This document shows positions 22,746-34,304 of a DNA stretch of 64,000 nucleotides, piece by piece. Both the position numbers and the translations under genes were made by a program. The DNA is taken from the NCBI GenBank assembly GCA_014529385.2, contig CM043946.1:17808077-17872076 (forward strand). Reading direction: 5' to 3'. Origin of the DNA: Adiantum capillus-veneris (Eukaryota; Streptophyta; Polypodiopsida; Polypodiales; Pteridaceae). Under the pieces are notes generated by a model. It made no database searches. It worked only from the letters and a program-made list of their open reading frames with translations, and was not told the origin of the DNA. Numbering within the stretch: position 1 is the stretch's first letter; every line of letters begins with the position of its first letter.

Positions 22746-23513
22746 CTAGATTTGACCATTTTCTTCATAGTAGCCTTGGGCTTCCAATAGATTTTTAGGA
22801 ATCCAACACAACATTTCTTTACATTTCTTGGGGTGAGTGGGACGTCTCTTACCAGGATCCTGTCTTTTAGCACTAGCTATGGTCGCTGAAGAAGCTTTAG
22901 GGACCCACTTGTATGTTTTCTTTGTTATATTGGGATGGGTCTTGTGTGTCTGAAGCTTTATTTCAACTACATTAGTTGAAGCTCTAGAGAGTTGGGCTAT
23001 GGGGACATATGGCTCAACCTCTTCGACATGTAATGTTTTGGGTTTTATTTCCTTAAGAGGCAATATCTCAGGGACTATGTCTTGAGTGGCAGGGCTAAGA
23101 GTTGGTTTTTGTGTTGTGACACCCCCAATCTCCCAATCAATAGTGCATTTGGCCACTATCATCCACGTGCATCCTAGGTTTATATTACCCTCCATAGTTC
23201 CAGTAGGCATGACCAAAAAGTCTTGAGCTACAACCCCATTGTCATAACTGACAGAAGTGTGCCAGATTCCAAAAACCACAAATTTTTTCTTGTTGACATC
23301 CTTGACTTGGATAATACCCTCAGATAGAGGTGGCTTCCCTAACTTACAACACACCCCATATGATAGCAAATAATATTTAGCACCCGTGTCCAATAAGGCG
23401 TTATATAGCACTTTTCCATAGGCACTATTTAGCTCAATAGAGTATCGTAGAGGTGGCTCAAATTCCAATGAATCATCATCAGTGTCTTTAAAAAATACTT
23501 TCGTGATTCCCAT
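22746..23513 (-). pseudogene. Y element: second retropepsin-like domain
   Basis: 255-codon frame with a canonical aspartic-protease active site, ALLDTGAKYYLLS (Asp42-Thr43-Gly44), and a downstream NINLGCTWM near residues 110-118 in the place of the usual I-L-G-x-x-(W/F)-M. It is distinct from the D-G-G-type domain at 37007-37536 in the same element. A frame change separates it from the acidic segment upstream. No reverse transcriptase follows in the remaining 2.3 kb before the 3' LTR. Confidence 0.6.
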
Positions 23514-24207
23514 ATTAGCCTCTTGTTGGCATATAAGATGTTGTGGTCTTTCTCGAGCCTCAACTCTTGCTTGGATCTTTTAAAGCCTGCCTGGTCTTTG
23601 CTTGCTTTCTTGTCATTTATTTTAGCACACACATTTGCTCGATATCGTCGCCTCTTATATCTCTTACTCTTCATGTCTAATTTTTTATTACGGTCGATCT
23701 CTAGTGAAGAGTCGCTAGATGAATTGCTACTTGTGTCTTCTGCTCCCTTGGATAGATTGTCATCTAGGGTACCACTGGGCCCTGAATGGTTTGCCCCCAC
23801 ATTTGCACTAAGATTTAATTCAAATTCTTTGTCCTCAAAGTCAATTTCAATTGATGATTCTGAACCCAAATCGTGTGGGCTATAGTCTTGTGAGACGCTA
23901 CTGGTTCCAATCCCAATCAAACCTTCATCTTGTAGGTCATCAAAAGCTATATGCATTGCTTCTAGCATATTTAAGGGTACAAGTGGTGGAATTTCATCCC
24001 CCTCAGATGTTACCCAAGTCATCCCTTTGTTTTGCCAAGTGTCTATGGTTGCTGCTAGGTGGACCCAATCCACATTGTCCGACTCAATCATCCCAGGTAG
24101 TACATCCATATAAGGAGAATCTTCCCCAACATCAGTGTCCACTTTACACGTGTAACAATACTGCAATGGGGCCAAGTGAACCGTGGTGTCATATCTATGA
24201 TCAATTA
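23429..24207 (-). pseudogene. Y element: acidic linker between the protease domains
   Basis: 248-codon frame, very acidic and Ser-rich (NLSKGAEDTSSNSSSDSSLE), followed by a basic cluster (KSKRYKRRRYRANV). In sequence it continues from the first protease-like domain across the insertion point of copia Z (target duplication TAAAC). The acidic-then-basic layout resembles linkers in large gag proteins. No enzyme motif. Confidence 0.45.
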
Positions 24208-24212
24208 TAAAC

Positions 24213-24438
24213 TCTTACCATATGCATGTGGTAGTGATGTGTGTGAACACACTAGGACCGCCGGGGCATTTTTTCCCTCTTTAGGAGGTTTTCCCCCCGA
24301 GCATTGTATATACGCCCATCACTCTAGGGCTATCTATCTTTCCATTGCACACTAAGTAACACACTCTCTATTGTGTGGCTTGAGATTCCTTCGTCTTCTC
24401 CAAGTTGTGTGCATTTCTCTGCAACCATAATTACAACA
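24213..24438 (+). repeat. 5' LTR of copia Z
   Basis: 226 bp, nearly identical to 36776-37001. The first bases read TCTTACC instead of TGTTACC, a point change in the terminal TG. Confidence 0.93.
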
Positions 24439-24440
24439 AT

Positions 24441-24452
24441 TGGTATTAGAGC
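24441..24452 (+). other. Primer-binding site of Z
   Basis: TGGTATTAGAGC, one mismatch from the initiator-Met tRNA complement, two bases after the LTR. Confidence 0.85.
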
Positions 24453-24800
24453 AGGTTGCGTCCTCCTGGGCTTAGTCGCCAGCTGCTCCATAACATGCCT
24501 GCTCATTTTCTCCGATTTTAGTGAGCTTTGGAGAGCATTCGCAGGTCCACAAATACTTTGGGGGTGCTTGAAGAGCTCGGTCTGCTCAAATTTTTGATTT
24601 GGGCTCATTTAGGCCTCCATTTCCACTACAGGTAGTACTGCACAGGCTATTTCGTCATTTTGTGCAAAATTTCTATCAGTGCCGTTTTCTGCATAACAGG
24701 TGCCTTATAGTCTTCTACGGTTTGTGTTATATAGCACGTGTTGTTCCTACTCCGTTTCTCCTATTTTCGGGCAGTTTTCACATCAGGTGTAGAATTTACC

Positions 24801-26336
24801 ATGGCTGACAACAACAACACAGATGTGTTCAAGATGTTTGCTGATGAGGACAGGTTGAATGGGGACAACTACCCTATGGGGGCTTATATGATGCAACATG
24901 TTCTTGTGTCAAAGGGTGTTTGGAACATTGTGCAGGGCATTGATGTACGTCCTGGTTCTGAGGATGTAGGCGATGTTGAGGATGTTGCAGGTCTTGCTGC
25001 AAGGATTGCTGCTGCTAGAGTTGTTTTGCCTACAATAGAACAAGCTCGTTGGGATGTTAAGGATGCGTAGGCTCATGCATTGATTGCGTTGTCTGTGAAG
25101 CGCACCATTGTTCCTCACATCCGTTCAGCAAAATCTGCAAAACAGGCTTGGGATATTCTAGCAGGTCTTTATGAAAGCCGCAATGAGGCTAAAATTGCTT
25201 TACTGCGTAAAGAGCTGGAGTCGAAGATTATGCATGAGGAAGATGATATGGACACTTTCCTTGCTAGTGTCAAGGATATCAATGAGCGGCTTATTTCTGC
25301 AGGTGAAGTCATTTCAGATAGTTCACTTGTGCAGACTGTTCTTGATGCCTTACCAGATTCTTACGAGACTTTTGCTAGTACTTGGAGACTTATGACCCAA
25401 GGAAATCCAAAAGTTGTCAAGTTTGATGCATTATGCACATTGCTGTTGCAAGAGTCACTTTCCAGAAAAAAAGGGACTAGGCAGCGTGCAGTTGAACAAG
25501 CTTTTATTGCTTCTCAAAGAAAGGGTGGTAACAGCAATGCAGCCACTTCTTATGGTTCTGCTACTGCGAGTGGCAAAAATTATGTTCCTAATGCTTCTGC
25601 TTGCAGCACTTTGTCTGGCATTTCTGGTGATAAGGGCAAAAAGAAGATGCGTTGCCATTATTGTAAAGCTAATGATCACTTGATCAAGTCGTGTCCTAAG
25701 TTGAAGGCCAAAGAGGCTAAGAAGAAAGAGGGTGGTTCCACTGCAAATGCTAGTACCACTACAAATGCAGCCATTGTTGAGTCTTCTGTGAAAGGAGACT
25801 GTGATGCTGATGTTGATGCAGAATGGGCTTTTAGCGTAGAGTGCACTTACAATCCTGCTGTCCATGATGCATGCTTGTCAGTTGCTGTAGATTCACATGT
25901 GTGGTATTTTGATAGTGGTGCTACAAAGCACATTACCTCACATCGTGAATTGTTTACCTCTCTCGAGTGTGTTCCTCATGGGAATTCTGTCACTTGTGCC
26001 AACAATGCCTCTTATCCAGTTCAGGGAGTTGGAAAGATTGTGCTTACTGCTGCTAATGGTAGTTCTTTCACACTTACTGATGCACTTTATGTAACTGGGA
26101 TCAAGAAGAATCTGTTGTCTATATATGCACTCGCTAGACTTGGACTTGTAGTCAAATTTGTGGATGACAAATGTACAGTTCATGATCTCAGTTTTGGTGA
26201 TGAAATTGTTGCATCTGGCCTTTTGTGCCGTGGGCTGTATAAGCTCACTTTGTATGACAAGTGTGGACAAAACATTGCAAATGTTGTTGCAGATTCAAGG
26301 GCTATTTCAGATGCAAAACTTTGGCATGCACCTTGA
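24801..26336 (+). pseudogene. Z element: gag, nucleocapsid and protease
   Basis: ATG at 24801 (MADNNNTDVFKMF). A TAG at 25068-25070 interrupts the frame, which stays open on the far side to 26336. The gag helical region includes KQAWDILAGLYES; the zinc knuckle is CHYCKANDHLIKSC; the protease is WYFDSGATKHIT. The frame ends near KLWHA, where the first half of the integrase zinc-binding domain has been lost. The TAG fits CAG-to-TAG. Confidence 0.85.
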
Positions 26337-26622
26337 AGCACCTGTCAAACGTCTTTGTGAAGGCTGTATTTTGGGTAAGATGCAGCGTTCTAAGTTTCTA
26401 AAGGATGGTTTAGTTAGGGTCACATGCAGGTTGCAGCTTGTGCATAGTGATGTTAGTGGGCCCATGCAAACTCCGTCCTTGGGCAATTACTTGTACTTCG
26501 TGACTTTCATTGATGATTACTCCAGGCATGCATGGGTATTTCCGCTTAAAGAGAAGTCCGAAGTTTTTATGCGCTTCAAACAATTTCAGGCTATGGCTGA
26601 AAATGTTTCGAAATGTACTATG
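26337..26622 (+). pseudogene. Z element: integrase, first part
   Basis: In another frame, RLCEGCILGKMQRSKF is the Cys pair of the zinc-binding domain, then VHSDVSGPMQTPS and FIDDYSRHAWVF with the first catalytic Asp. The His pair is missing, consistent with a deletion near 26330. The open frame is cut by element V after 26622; the true continuation is at 34310. Confidence 0.83.
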
Positions 26623-26944
26623 TGTTGAGATGTCGAGCTCTACACCTTGCGCTGGCATCCACTACGGGTCTTGGCCGCTTACGGCATTTACTCACTGGCG
26701 CGTTAGGTGACCGACACGGAGGATCTCTACCAGTGATTCTACAGCTGGACTACACTTATAGTGCCAGCCTAGTACGCTTCTAGCGAGTTCACACTTAGTG
26801 ACCGCATGTACATATGTGCTACTTTTCAGATTTAGCACTTAGTCATTTTGTACTCTCTTTTCTGAGAAGAAGAAGAAGAAGCTTTCCATCTCTGTGTGTT
26901 TTGTGCTTGTCTTGTGTAGCTCTCTTGCATCCTCATTCTTTACA
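26623..26944 (+). repeat. V LTR 1 (older type)
   Basis: 322 bp, TGTTGAG...TTTACA, preceded by the target duplication CTATG. Diagnostic differences from LTR 2 include ttgcgctggc, tctagcgagttc and cagatttagc. Confidence 0.92.
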
Positions 26945-26956
26945 TGGTATCAGAGC
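26945..26956 (+). other. Primer-binding site after V LTR 1
   Basis: TGGTATCAGAGC directly adjoins the LTR. Confidence 0.93.
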
Positions 26957-27474
26957 CTGGTGCAGGCAAGAGAGGCTAAGAGAGCAAGAGCATCACAATC
27001 CCTTCGTTCGCCTAGCACGACATCTGGTATATAATGACAATGTCATCGTGAATTTTACTACCCATACCAGTATCTCGTATAATGCCAAAATTACCTAGCT
27101 AGCAGCCAGCAATTGTCATCAGCAGCCTCAAGCCTTATTATTTGATCAAGCGGAAATCTGCTTGACGAGCTGTAAATCCCTGTAGACCTCTCAAGCTGCA
27201 TAAAATGCAGACAAACCCTGCTGAGGCTACAATATCCCAGATGGCACTCCGATTGAGCAGACCAAACTGGTATGGAGCCGGACCCTGGTGAATTTTTAAC
27301 GGCGGCTAATATCTTTTCGACCGGGACTCCGATCACTGATCTGAAAATACCGACACGCTCCACAAAGTGAGCACTTCAGTCCGATGCATTCATTTCATTT
27401 TTATTCCGTCAGCTGCTGTTGCCCATTCTGGCACGGATCTGCAATCGACTTGAACTTTAAACTGCCATAACTTC
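26957..27474. other. Leader remnant between V LTR 1 and LTR 2
   Basis: The first ~50 bases match the leader after LTR 2 (up to ccttcgttcgc), then the sequence differs. No polypurine tract precedes LTR 2. The minus-strand open frame at 27363-27091 has no recognisable motif. Read as the leader of the older element. Confidence 0.6.
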
Positions 27475-27796
27475 TGTTGAGATGTCGAGCTCTACATCTT
27501 GAGCTGGCATCCACTACGGGTCTTGGCCGCTTACGGCATTTACTCACTGGCGCGTTAGGTGACCGACACGGAGGATCTCTGCCAGTGATTCTACAGCTGG
27601 ACTACACTTATAGTGCCAGCCTAGTACGCTTCTAGCGTGTTCACACTTAGTGACCGCATGTACATATGTGCTACTTTTCAGCTTTAGCACTTAGTCATTT
27701 TTGTACTCTCTTTTCTAGGAGAAGAAGAAGAAGCTTTCCATCTCTGTGTGCTTTGTGCTTGTCTTGTGTAGATCTCTTGCATCCTCTTTCTTTACA
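27475..27796 (+). repeat. V LTR 2 (5' LTR of the younger element)
   Basis: 322 bp, followed directly by the primer site. It shares ttgagctggc and tctagcgtgttc with LTR 3. The five bases before it (acttc) do not match the bases after LTR 3. Confidence 0.9.
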
Positions 27797-27808
27797 TGGT
27801 ATCAGAGC
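27797..27808 (+). other. Primer-binding site after V LTR 2
   Basis: TGGTATCAGAGC directly adjoins the LTR. Confidence 0.93.
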
Positions 27809-28066
27809 CTAGTGCAGGCAAGAGAGGCTAAGAGAGCAAGAGCATCACAATCCCTTCGTTCGCAATTTTAGGGGTTTTTCGCACAAGTTTCTGAACAGGT
27901 CTCCAAAGTGCAGTATACAGAGATTTATTGTACAAGTACAGTGGTTGTGAAACGCTTGATTGTGGACACTCGTTGAGTGTAGAAAGCGTTACAGGAACCA
28001 CGATAGCAGGTTCAGCAGATTTGCAGGTTTTTGCAGATTGCAGCTATTTTGTCTTGGTGCTTCAAG

Positions 28067-28624
28067 ATGTCTGACGGTTTCAGTCAGATTGTTACTGAGA
28101 AGCTTGAGAAAAATAACTACCCTGCATGGAAGTTCAGAATAACAAATTTCCTAAAAGGAAAAGGTTATTGGGACTATGTAGAAGGAGACAATGAAAAGGA
28201 ACCAGAGATTCCCGAGGCAAATGCTACAGCAGAACAAAGGAAAGCTTTGAGGGACTGGCAACAAGGCCAGAGCAAAGTGATGTATTGGCTTTCTATGAGC
28301 ATCACAGATGGCATGATGGGCTATCTACAGGATGCTGAAACCCCCGCCATTGCATGGAAAAACTTAGGCAGAGTGTTCGAGGTGAACACCAAGGCCAGGA
28401 AGCTTCAACTAAAGTCGGAGCTAAATCAGGTTAAGAGGAACAACCTCTCCATCAATGATTATGCTTTGAAGATCAAGAGTATCATTGAGGCTCTTGGTTC
28501 TATTAAAGTCTCAGTGGAAGACGATGACATTGTCCGTGCATGCTTGGATGGTCTAGGAGATGAGTATGTACATTTTAGGTCTTCCATGAATACAAGAGAC
28601 GACATCCCGTGTTCCAAGATTTGA
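28067..28624 (+). pseudogene. V element: gag
   Basis: ATG at 28067 (MSDGFSQIVTEKLEKNNYPA) fits copia gag, with KNNYPAWKFRITNFLKGKGYW near the start and a helical region with LQLKSELNQVKRNN. An upstream ATG at 28031 is in frame but 12 codons earlier than usual. A frameshift near 28610 moves the rest of gag to the frame that starts at 28609. About 260 bases of leader (27809-28066) hold no gene. Confidence 0.85.
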
Positions 28625-29331
28625 TTTCTATGCTTATTCTTGAGGAGAAGAACCTTGACACATCTTCTTCTCATGGCAGAAATAATTCTGAACAGGCCTT
28701 CTATTCTAACTCCAACAGAGGTAGAGGTAGAGGTCGTGGTCGAGGCCCAAGGGATTGCAGGGGCCAATTTCTGGAAGGTCAATCAAATCAAAACAATACA
28801 GGTGGCAGGGGAAACCAGTCTCAAGGCAGGGGGAGTCAAAGAGGTCGTGGTGCAGGATCAAGCAGGCAGCAACATACTCCAGATAGTAGAGAATGTTGGA
28901 CTTGTGGTGAAAGAGGTCACATGTCACGTGACTGTCCAAAGGGAAAAGCAAGTAGAAAGAGAGAACAGGGCAACTATGCATCTACTAGCAGAGATGCAGA
29001 TGACAGCAAAAACGAGCGCATGTTTGTTATGCAGCATGTAATGAATACAATGACTGCAGAGAATTCCACCCAAGATGATGTTTGGTATGTGGATTCAGGT
29101 GCCTCTAATCACATGACGTCTCGTGGAGAGTGGTTTAGAGATATGCGCAAACCAGATGTGTCAGGCTATGTGCAGACAGGAGATGACACAGCTCACCCCA
29201 TTGCTCATGTAGGGGACATACCTCTAAATACGAAGAGTGGGAAATCAAAGTACTTAGCAGATGTACTTCATGTCCCAAACATTACAGAGAATCTTGTTTC
29301 TATTGGACAAATGGTTGAGCAGGGTTTGTAG
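28609..29331 (+). pseudogene. V element: nucleocapsid and protease
   Basis: Gly/Arg-rich stretch, zinc knuckle CWTCGERGHMSRDC and protease site WYVDSGASNHMTS. The frame ends at a TAG (29329-29331) in GQMVEQGL-stop-VRF, where related elements have Gln, so it is probably CAG-to-TAG. Beyond it the same frame continues. Confidence 0.88.
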
Positions 29332-32172
29332 GTTCGCTTCAATCCAAATGGATGTTATGTAGAAGATTTCAAGAATGGCTGTAAGCTGATCACAGAGGGC
29401 AAATGTGTGGGCAGAATGTTTACGCTGAATGTAGACATGCCTGAGGTAAAAGCTGCATTATTTGCACAGGGCACAGGTGTTGTGGCTGATGTTGACATTT
29501 GGCACAAACGCATTGGCCATGTCAATGAGCAGAGATTGCGCAGCATGCAATCAAAACAGATTGTAAAAGGTTTGCCCAAATTCAAGGTGGATGGTATGCA
29601 TAAACTGTGTGCAGCATGCCAGTTTGGAAAACAGTCAAAGGGCTCATTTCCACATGAGCGCAATGTATGTAAAAAGCCACTTGAGGTGGTGCACACAAAT
29701 GTTTGGGGTCCAACCGATACTGCAAGTATACATGGTTGCAGGTATTATGTCTCTTTCATTGATGACCATACAAGGAAAGTATGGGTCTACTTCATGCGTA
29801 ACAAAAGTGAAGTGTTTGGTCAATTTCAAGACTTCAAAGTCATGATTGAGAAGGAGACAGATATGCAAATCAAGACATTGAGGTCAGATGGAGGGGGAGA
29901 GTACTTCTCCAATGATTTTTCAGATTTTCTGCGAATGCATGGTATACACAGGGAGTTTACATGCAGATATACTCCACAACAGAATGGGGTCGCAGAAAGG
30001 AAAAACAGGCACATTGCAGAGGTTGCACGTGCATTGATGAATGAGAAGAACATGCCTCATCATTTCTGGGCTGAAGCTATAAATACAGCTGTGTACATTA
30101 TGAACAGGACACCTACAGCTGCGGTGCATGATGTAACACCTGAGGAAAAGTTTACAGGTACAAAGCCTGATTTGGCACACTTGAAAGTGTTTGGCTGCAT
30201 AGATTACGTGCATGTACCAGATGAGTTGCGTAGGAAATTGGATCCTAAAGCAAAGAAATGTATTCTTGTGGGATATTCCCTTGAACAAAAGGGGTACATG
30301 TGCTACAATGCTACTACACGAGAATTACGAGTGAGTAGAGATGTAGTCTTTGATGAGATGAGCAGCTCGTACAGTAATGCACATGGCACTATTGGGACTG
30401 ATGTAAAAGATGATGTGGTTGTACAAAATGTGAGGCCACAGTCACAGGTTTTGAGTGGACCACAAGAGTCCTCTTCTCGTGGCTCTGTTGAGAAACCATG
30501 GAATGGTAGACTACGTACGCAGGTTACTCCACCAACAGGTACAGGGAATGTATCACGAAAAGGAAAGGAAAAGGTTGATGAACCTCCCTTTATGGTTGAT
30601 GCATCATCAGGTTTTTCACATGTAGACATGGATTCAGATGGTTCTGAACAAAGTCTTGATGAGGAATTTGGAATTCCGGCTGTCAGGACACCTGGTGTAA
30701 GGAAAGTACAAGAAGATGCTAGAGGGCAAAGGAGTGACCCAGGACCGCGCAGATCTAATAGAGTAAGAAATCCAGTTCAGAAATTGACTTATGATGGGTA
30801 TCTAGCGCATCACCAAGCCTACATGGCTAAGGTGATACAGGATGTGGAGCCCACATGTTTTGAGGATGCAGTTGGAAATGTGCATTGGGATGATGCAATG
30901 AATGAAGAGATGGCTGCATTGGAAGCAAATGACACATGGGAGTTGGTGCCATTGCCAAGTGGCAAGAAAGCTATTGGCTGCAAATGGGTGTATAAAACCA
31001 AGCATAAGGCTGATGGTAACATTGAGCGTCACAAGGCAAGGCTGGTCGCAAAGGGTTATGCACAGACGTATAGCATAGACTATGAGGAGACCTTTGCTCC
31101 AGAGGCAAAGATGACGACAGTGAGAGCTGTCGTAGCAGTGGCTACATCTAGAGGATGGATTATGCATCAAATGGATGTAAAGAATGCCTTCTTGAATGGT
31201 GAGTTGCAAGAGGAAGTGTATATGGATCAGCCACCTGGTTATGTCGATCCAGGTTACCCAGATTATGTATGCAGACTTCTCAAAGCTTTGTATGGTTTGA
31301 AGCAGGGCTCTAGAGCATGGTATGACAGGATTGCCAAGTATCTTGTCAGTATTGGTTTTAGGAGAGCTCATGCTGATCATTCACTCTATGTACGTGAGAG
31401 TGATGTGGGGATTGTGGTCATTACCATATATGTAGATGACCTTATTATTGTTGGTGACAATGCTATGGAGATTGACCATGTGAAGGGTCTTCTCAAACAG
31501 GAGTTTGAAATGAAAGATTTAGGCGAGTTGCGCTACTTTCTTGGCATTGAGGTGATCAGGACTCCAGAGGGTGTATGGCTATCACAGAGACAATATGCTT
31601 TGGACATGTTGTCAAAATATGGTATGGCTGATTGTAAGCCAATTTCTATTCCCTTGGATGTGAATGCAAAGCTGAGTGCAGAGAAGGGTGATGTTGTTGA
31701 CGATGTCAACATGTACAAGAAGATTGTGGGTAGTCTAATCTACTTGACTATCACAAGGCCAGACTTGAGCTACACAGTAGGCTTGGAGAGTCAGTTCATG
31801 CAGCTTTCGAGGAAGCCACATTTGGATGGAGTACGACGCACACTTAGGTATGTGCAAGGTACTCTTGACTACACATTGTTCTATGCAGCAGATGCACCAT
31901 TAGCATTGTATGGGTATACAGATGCAGATTGGGCAGGTAGCATTGTTGATAGGAGATCTATGAGTGGCTTCATGTTCTGTTTTGGGAGTGCTGCTGTTAC
32001 TTGGAGCAGCAAAAAGCAGCCTACGGTTGCTTTATCGAGCACAGAGGCCGAGTACAGAGGTGCAGCAGTTGCGGCGTGCGAGGTAGCTTGGCTACGCACA
32101 TTACTTGAGGACTTGGGAGTGCAGGTGGACCAGCAGATTTTCATCCATTGTGACAACCTCAGCAGCATGTAG
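29332..32172 (+). pseudogene. V element: integrase, reverse transcriptase and RNase H
   Basis: The frame is open for over 900 codons. Integrase: WHKRIGHV ... CAACQFGKQ zinc site, then FIDDHTRKVW, RSDGGGEYFS and PQQNGVAERKNR, giving all three acidic residues. Reverse transcriptase: KGYAQTYSIDYEETFAPEAK and IYVDDLIIVG. RNase H: YTDADWAGS, SSTEAEYRG and HCDNLSSM. It ends at TAG 32170-32172, again where Gln is usual. Apart from two TAG codons and the gag frameshift the element is well kept, so it is fairly young. Confidence 0.9.
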
Positions 32173-32378
32173 TTGGCTAGGAACCCAGTGTTCCATGCCA
32201 GGACCAAACACATAGAGGTCCATTACCACTACGTTCGAGAGCGAGTGTTGGCGGGCGACTTCGACTTGGTCTACGTCAGCACAGAGGAGCAGATAGCGGA
32301 TATCTTTACCAAGGCCCTCGGAGCTGAGAAGCTTCGACGTTTCCGGACTATGCTTGGACTCTGCGACATGCAGAGCTC
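32173..32378 (+). pseudogene. V element: RNase H tail after the stop
   Basis: Same frame as the main ORF, beginning LARNPVFHARTKHIEV and including EEQIADIFTKALG. It shows that the TAG at 32170 is a single point change. Confidence 0.88.
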
Positions 32379-32387
32379 GAGGGGGAG
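32379..32387 (+). other. Polypurine tract of V
   Basis: GAGGGGGAG directly before LTR 3. Confidence 0.85.
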
Positions 32388-32541
32388 TGTTGAGATGTCG
32401 AGCTCTACATCTTGAGCTGGCATCCACTACGGGTCTTGGCCGCTTACGGCATTTACTCACTGGCGCGTTAGGTGACCGGCACGGAGGATCTCTGCTAGTG
32501 ATTCTACAGCTGGACTACACTTATAGTGCCAGCCTAGTACG
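32388..32541 (+). repeat. V LTR 3, first part
   Basis: Matches the first 154 bases of LTR 2. Interrupted by solo LTR U, with GTACG at 32537-32541 repeated at 34132-34136. Confidence 0.92.
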
Positions 32542-34131
32542 TGTCATAATAATCAATATCTAATTCTCCTAAATGATTTTCTCATATTAAACTGATCATT
32601 TAATGTGGGGAAGTGCCAAGGGAGAAAAAGCTAGAATATTGGTTAAGTTAGCAGACCGGCCACAGTAGGGATCCAAAGGAGGGAAAATAGGGATCCAAAG
32701 GGGGGGCCATCTGCAAAAGAGCCATGTGAAACAATGGGCCAAAAAGACCCTAAGGTTCAGCCCATTAAGACTTCCAAAATGCTAAGGTTCCAAAATTCAA
32801 AGGTTGTGTCCAAAGGTCAACCCTAGGGAAAATTGGATGCTTAGTGTGTGCCCTAAAAGTCTTTGCATATCCCTACATGGGAGGGGGCGAGCCCCAAAGC
32901 TAGGGGATGAGAGAGAAAGCCACACACACACACACAGGCTCCCTTTACACAAAGGGAAGGAGGGACACATGTCAGCTCCCTAGGCCAGATGCCCACAAGG
33001 TGTGTCCAATTCCTATTGGAAGACCCTTGAAGTGGACCAATGAGAATTAAGCTAGAGTAAATCTAGTTTAATTAATTTAAAAACATTTAATAAAAGAAAC
33101 CAACAAGAATTAAGTGTCCTAGAAGACTATTGGGCAGTCTCCCAAGGGGTCCAATGAGCATTCAGGAGCCCCATGGCTTGCCTGATTCCTATTGGCCAGG
33201 AGGCAAAGGGGTCCAATGAGAGTTTAGTTTAATTATTTAATTACCTAAAGCTCTCACAAAAGGGGAAAGGGGGACACATGTCAGAAGGCTATCACTTATG
33301 CTGCTTAATCCCTATTGGCTTGACCTGGGGAGGTCCAATGAGGCAAAAGCCAGACTTATTTAGCAGCTAGGGCTCGCCCAAGAGAGGGGGGGGGCTGATT
33401 TTTGCTTGGCATTGACACACACACTCTCACACTTGACCATGTGTGAAGGGAAAATACTCTATCTCTTCCCAAGCTTTAATGGAGAGCTCATCACCTACTC
33501 CAAGCTTGTGAGATAGAAGCCTACATCAACACTCTCTTGGCATGTGGATGCAAATCCAACCAAGAGCCAAGCTTCAATGCATGCTCATCTTCTCTACCAA
33601 GCTAATTACTAAGCTAAGCTATGCTAATATGAGTGATTATGTGAGGAGATGTACTTCTTTCTCGTAAGATACTTCTTTTTCCTCTCAATCTACTCTCATA
33701 CCCTGCTAGCTCTCACCATCTTCGAAGGTGTGTGAGGTCTTGGGTCTGAGAACGGGGATAACTCAAGTTGTGTTTGATTAAGTGTTTTGCTTGGTGTATG
33801 AAGCTTCCATCTTCATTGCACTAGCTAGTCTTGAAGGAACACAAAGAATTGTATTGTACAATGTCTCTCTTGATGGGAGAAACCATAATACAAAGCCTTT
33901 TGGAGGGGGGACCGGCTCCATGCAAATCCGGTCCTCAACTGTTGTCAATAGCTTAATTGCTCTCTCTTTTGAAAGTATTGTCGATGCTATCTAACTAGGT
34001 GTTATGCTTTTTGTTGCTCTCTCCACCCAAGCACTCTTGTAAATCTCATTAGGAATCAACTCTAATGAAATGCCCACTATGTTCATGCTAAATTCCGCTA
34101 CACAAAAGATTTTAGGCCATTAAATGTTACA
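32542..34131. mobile_element. Solo LTR U (1.59 kb)
   Basis: The block starts TGTCATAA and ends GTTACA and is flanked by the 5-bp duplication GTACG, inside V LTR 3. It has no coding capacity, primer site or polypurine tract, so it is best read as a solo LTR; a small non-autonomous element is the alternative. Internally a gggacacatgtcag block occurs twice (about 32962 and 33271), with several gtccaatgag copies. Its first ~110 bases match 54602-54720. Confidence 0.8.
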
Positions 34132-34304
34132 GTACGCTTCTAGCGTGTTCACACTTAGTGACCGCATGTACATATGTGCTACTTTTCAGCTTTAGCACTT
34201 AGTCATTTTGGTACTCTCTTTTCTAGGAGAAGAAGAAGAAGCTTTCCATCTCTGTGTGCTTTGTGCTTGTCTTGTGTAGCTCTCTTGCATCCTCATTCTT
34301 TACA
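34132..34304 (+). repeat. V LTR 3, second part
   Basis: Completes LTR 3 and is followed by the target duplication CTATG. Upstream sites match LTR 2, but the last two diagnostic sites (gtagctctc, cctcattct) match LTR 1, suggesting a chimeric LTR. Confidence 0.9.

Larger units (their letters stand above)
26623..34304 (+). mobile_element. Ty1/copia element V with three LTRs
   Basis: The insertion is flanked by CTATG (26618-26622 and 34305-34309). It has LTR copies at 26623-26944, 27475-27796 and 32388-34304 (the last split by solo LTR U). The coding region lies between the second and third. LTR 1 differs from LTR 2 at many sites while LTR 3 mostly matches LTR 2, so this is not a simple element: a younger element appears to have inserted in an older one, followed by LTR-LTR recombination. 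Confidence 0.9.

Noticed and set aside
26410..26658. Continuation of the Z integrase frame past 26622
   Set aside because: The last codons are V LTR sequence; the real continuation is at 34310 after the insertion.
27091..27363. 90-codon minus-strand frame between V LTR 1 and LTR 2
   Set aside because: Opposite to the element, no motif; likely chance in the leader.
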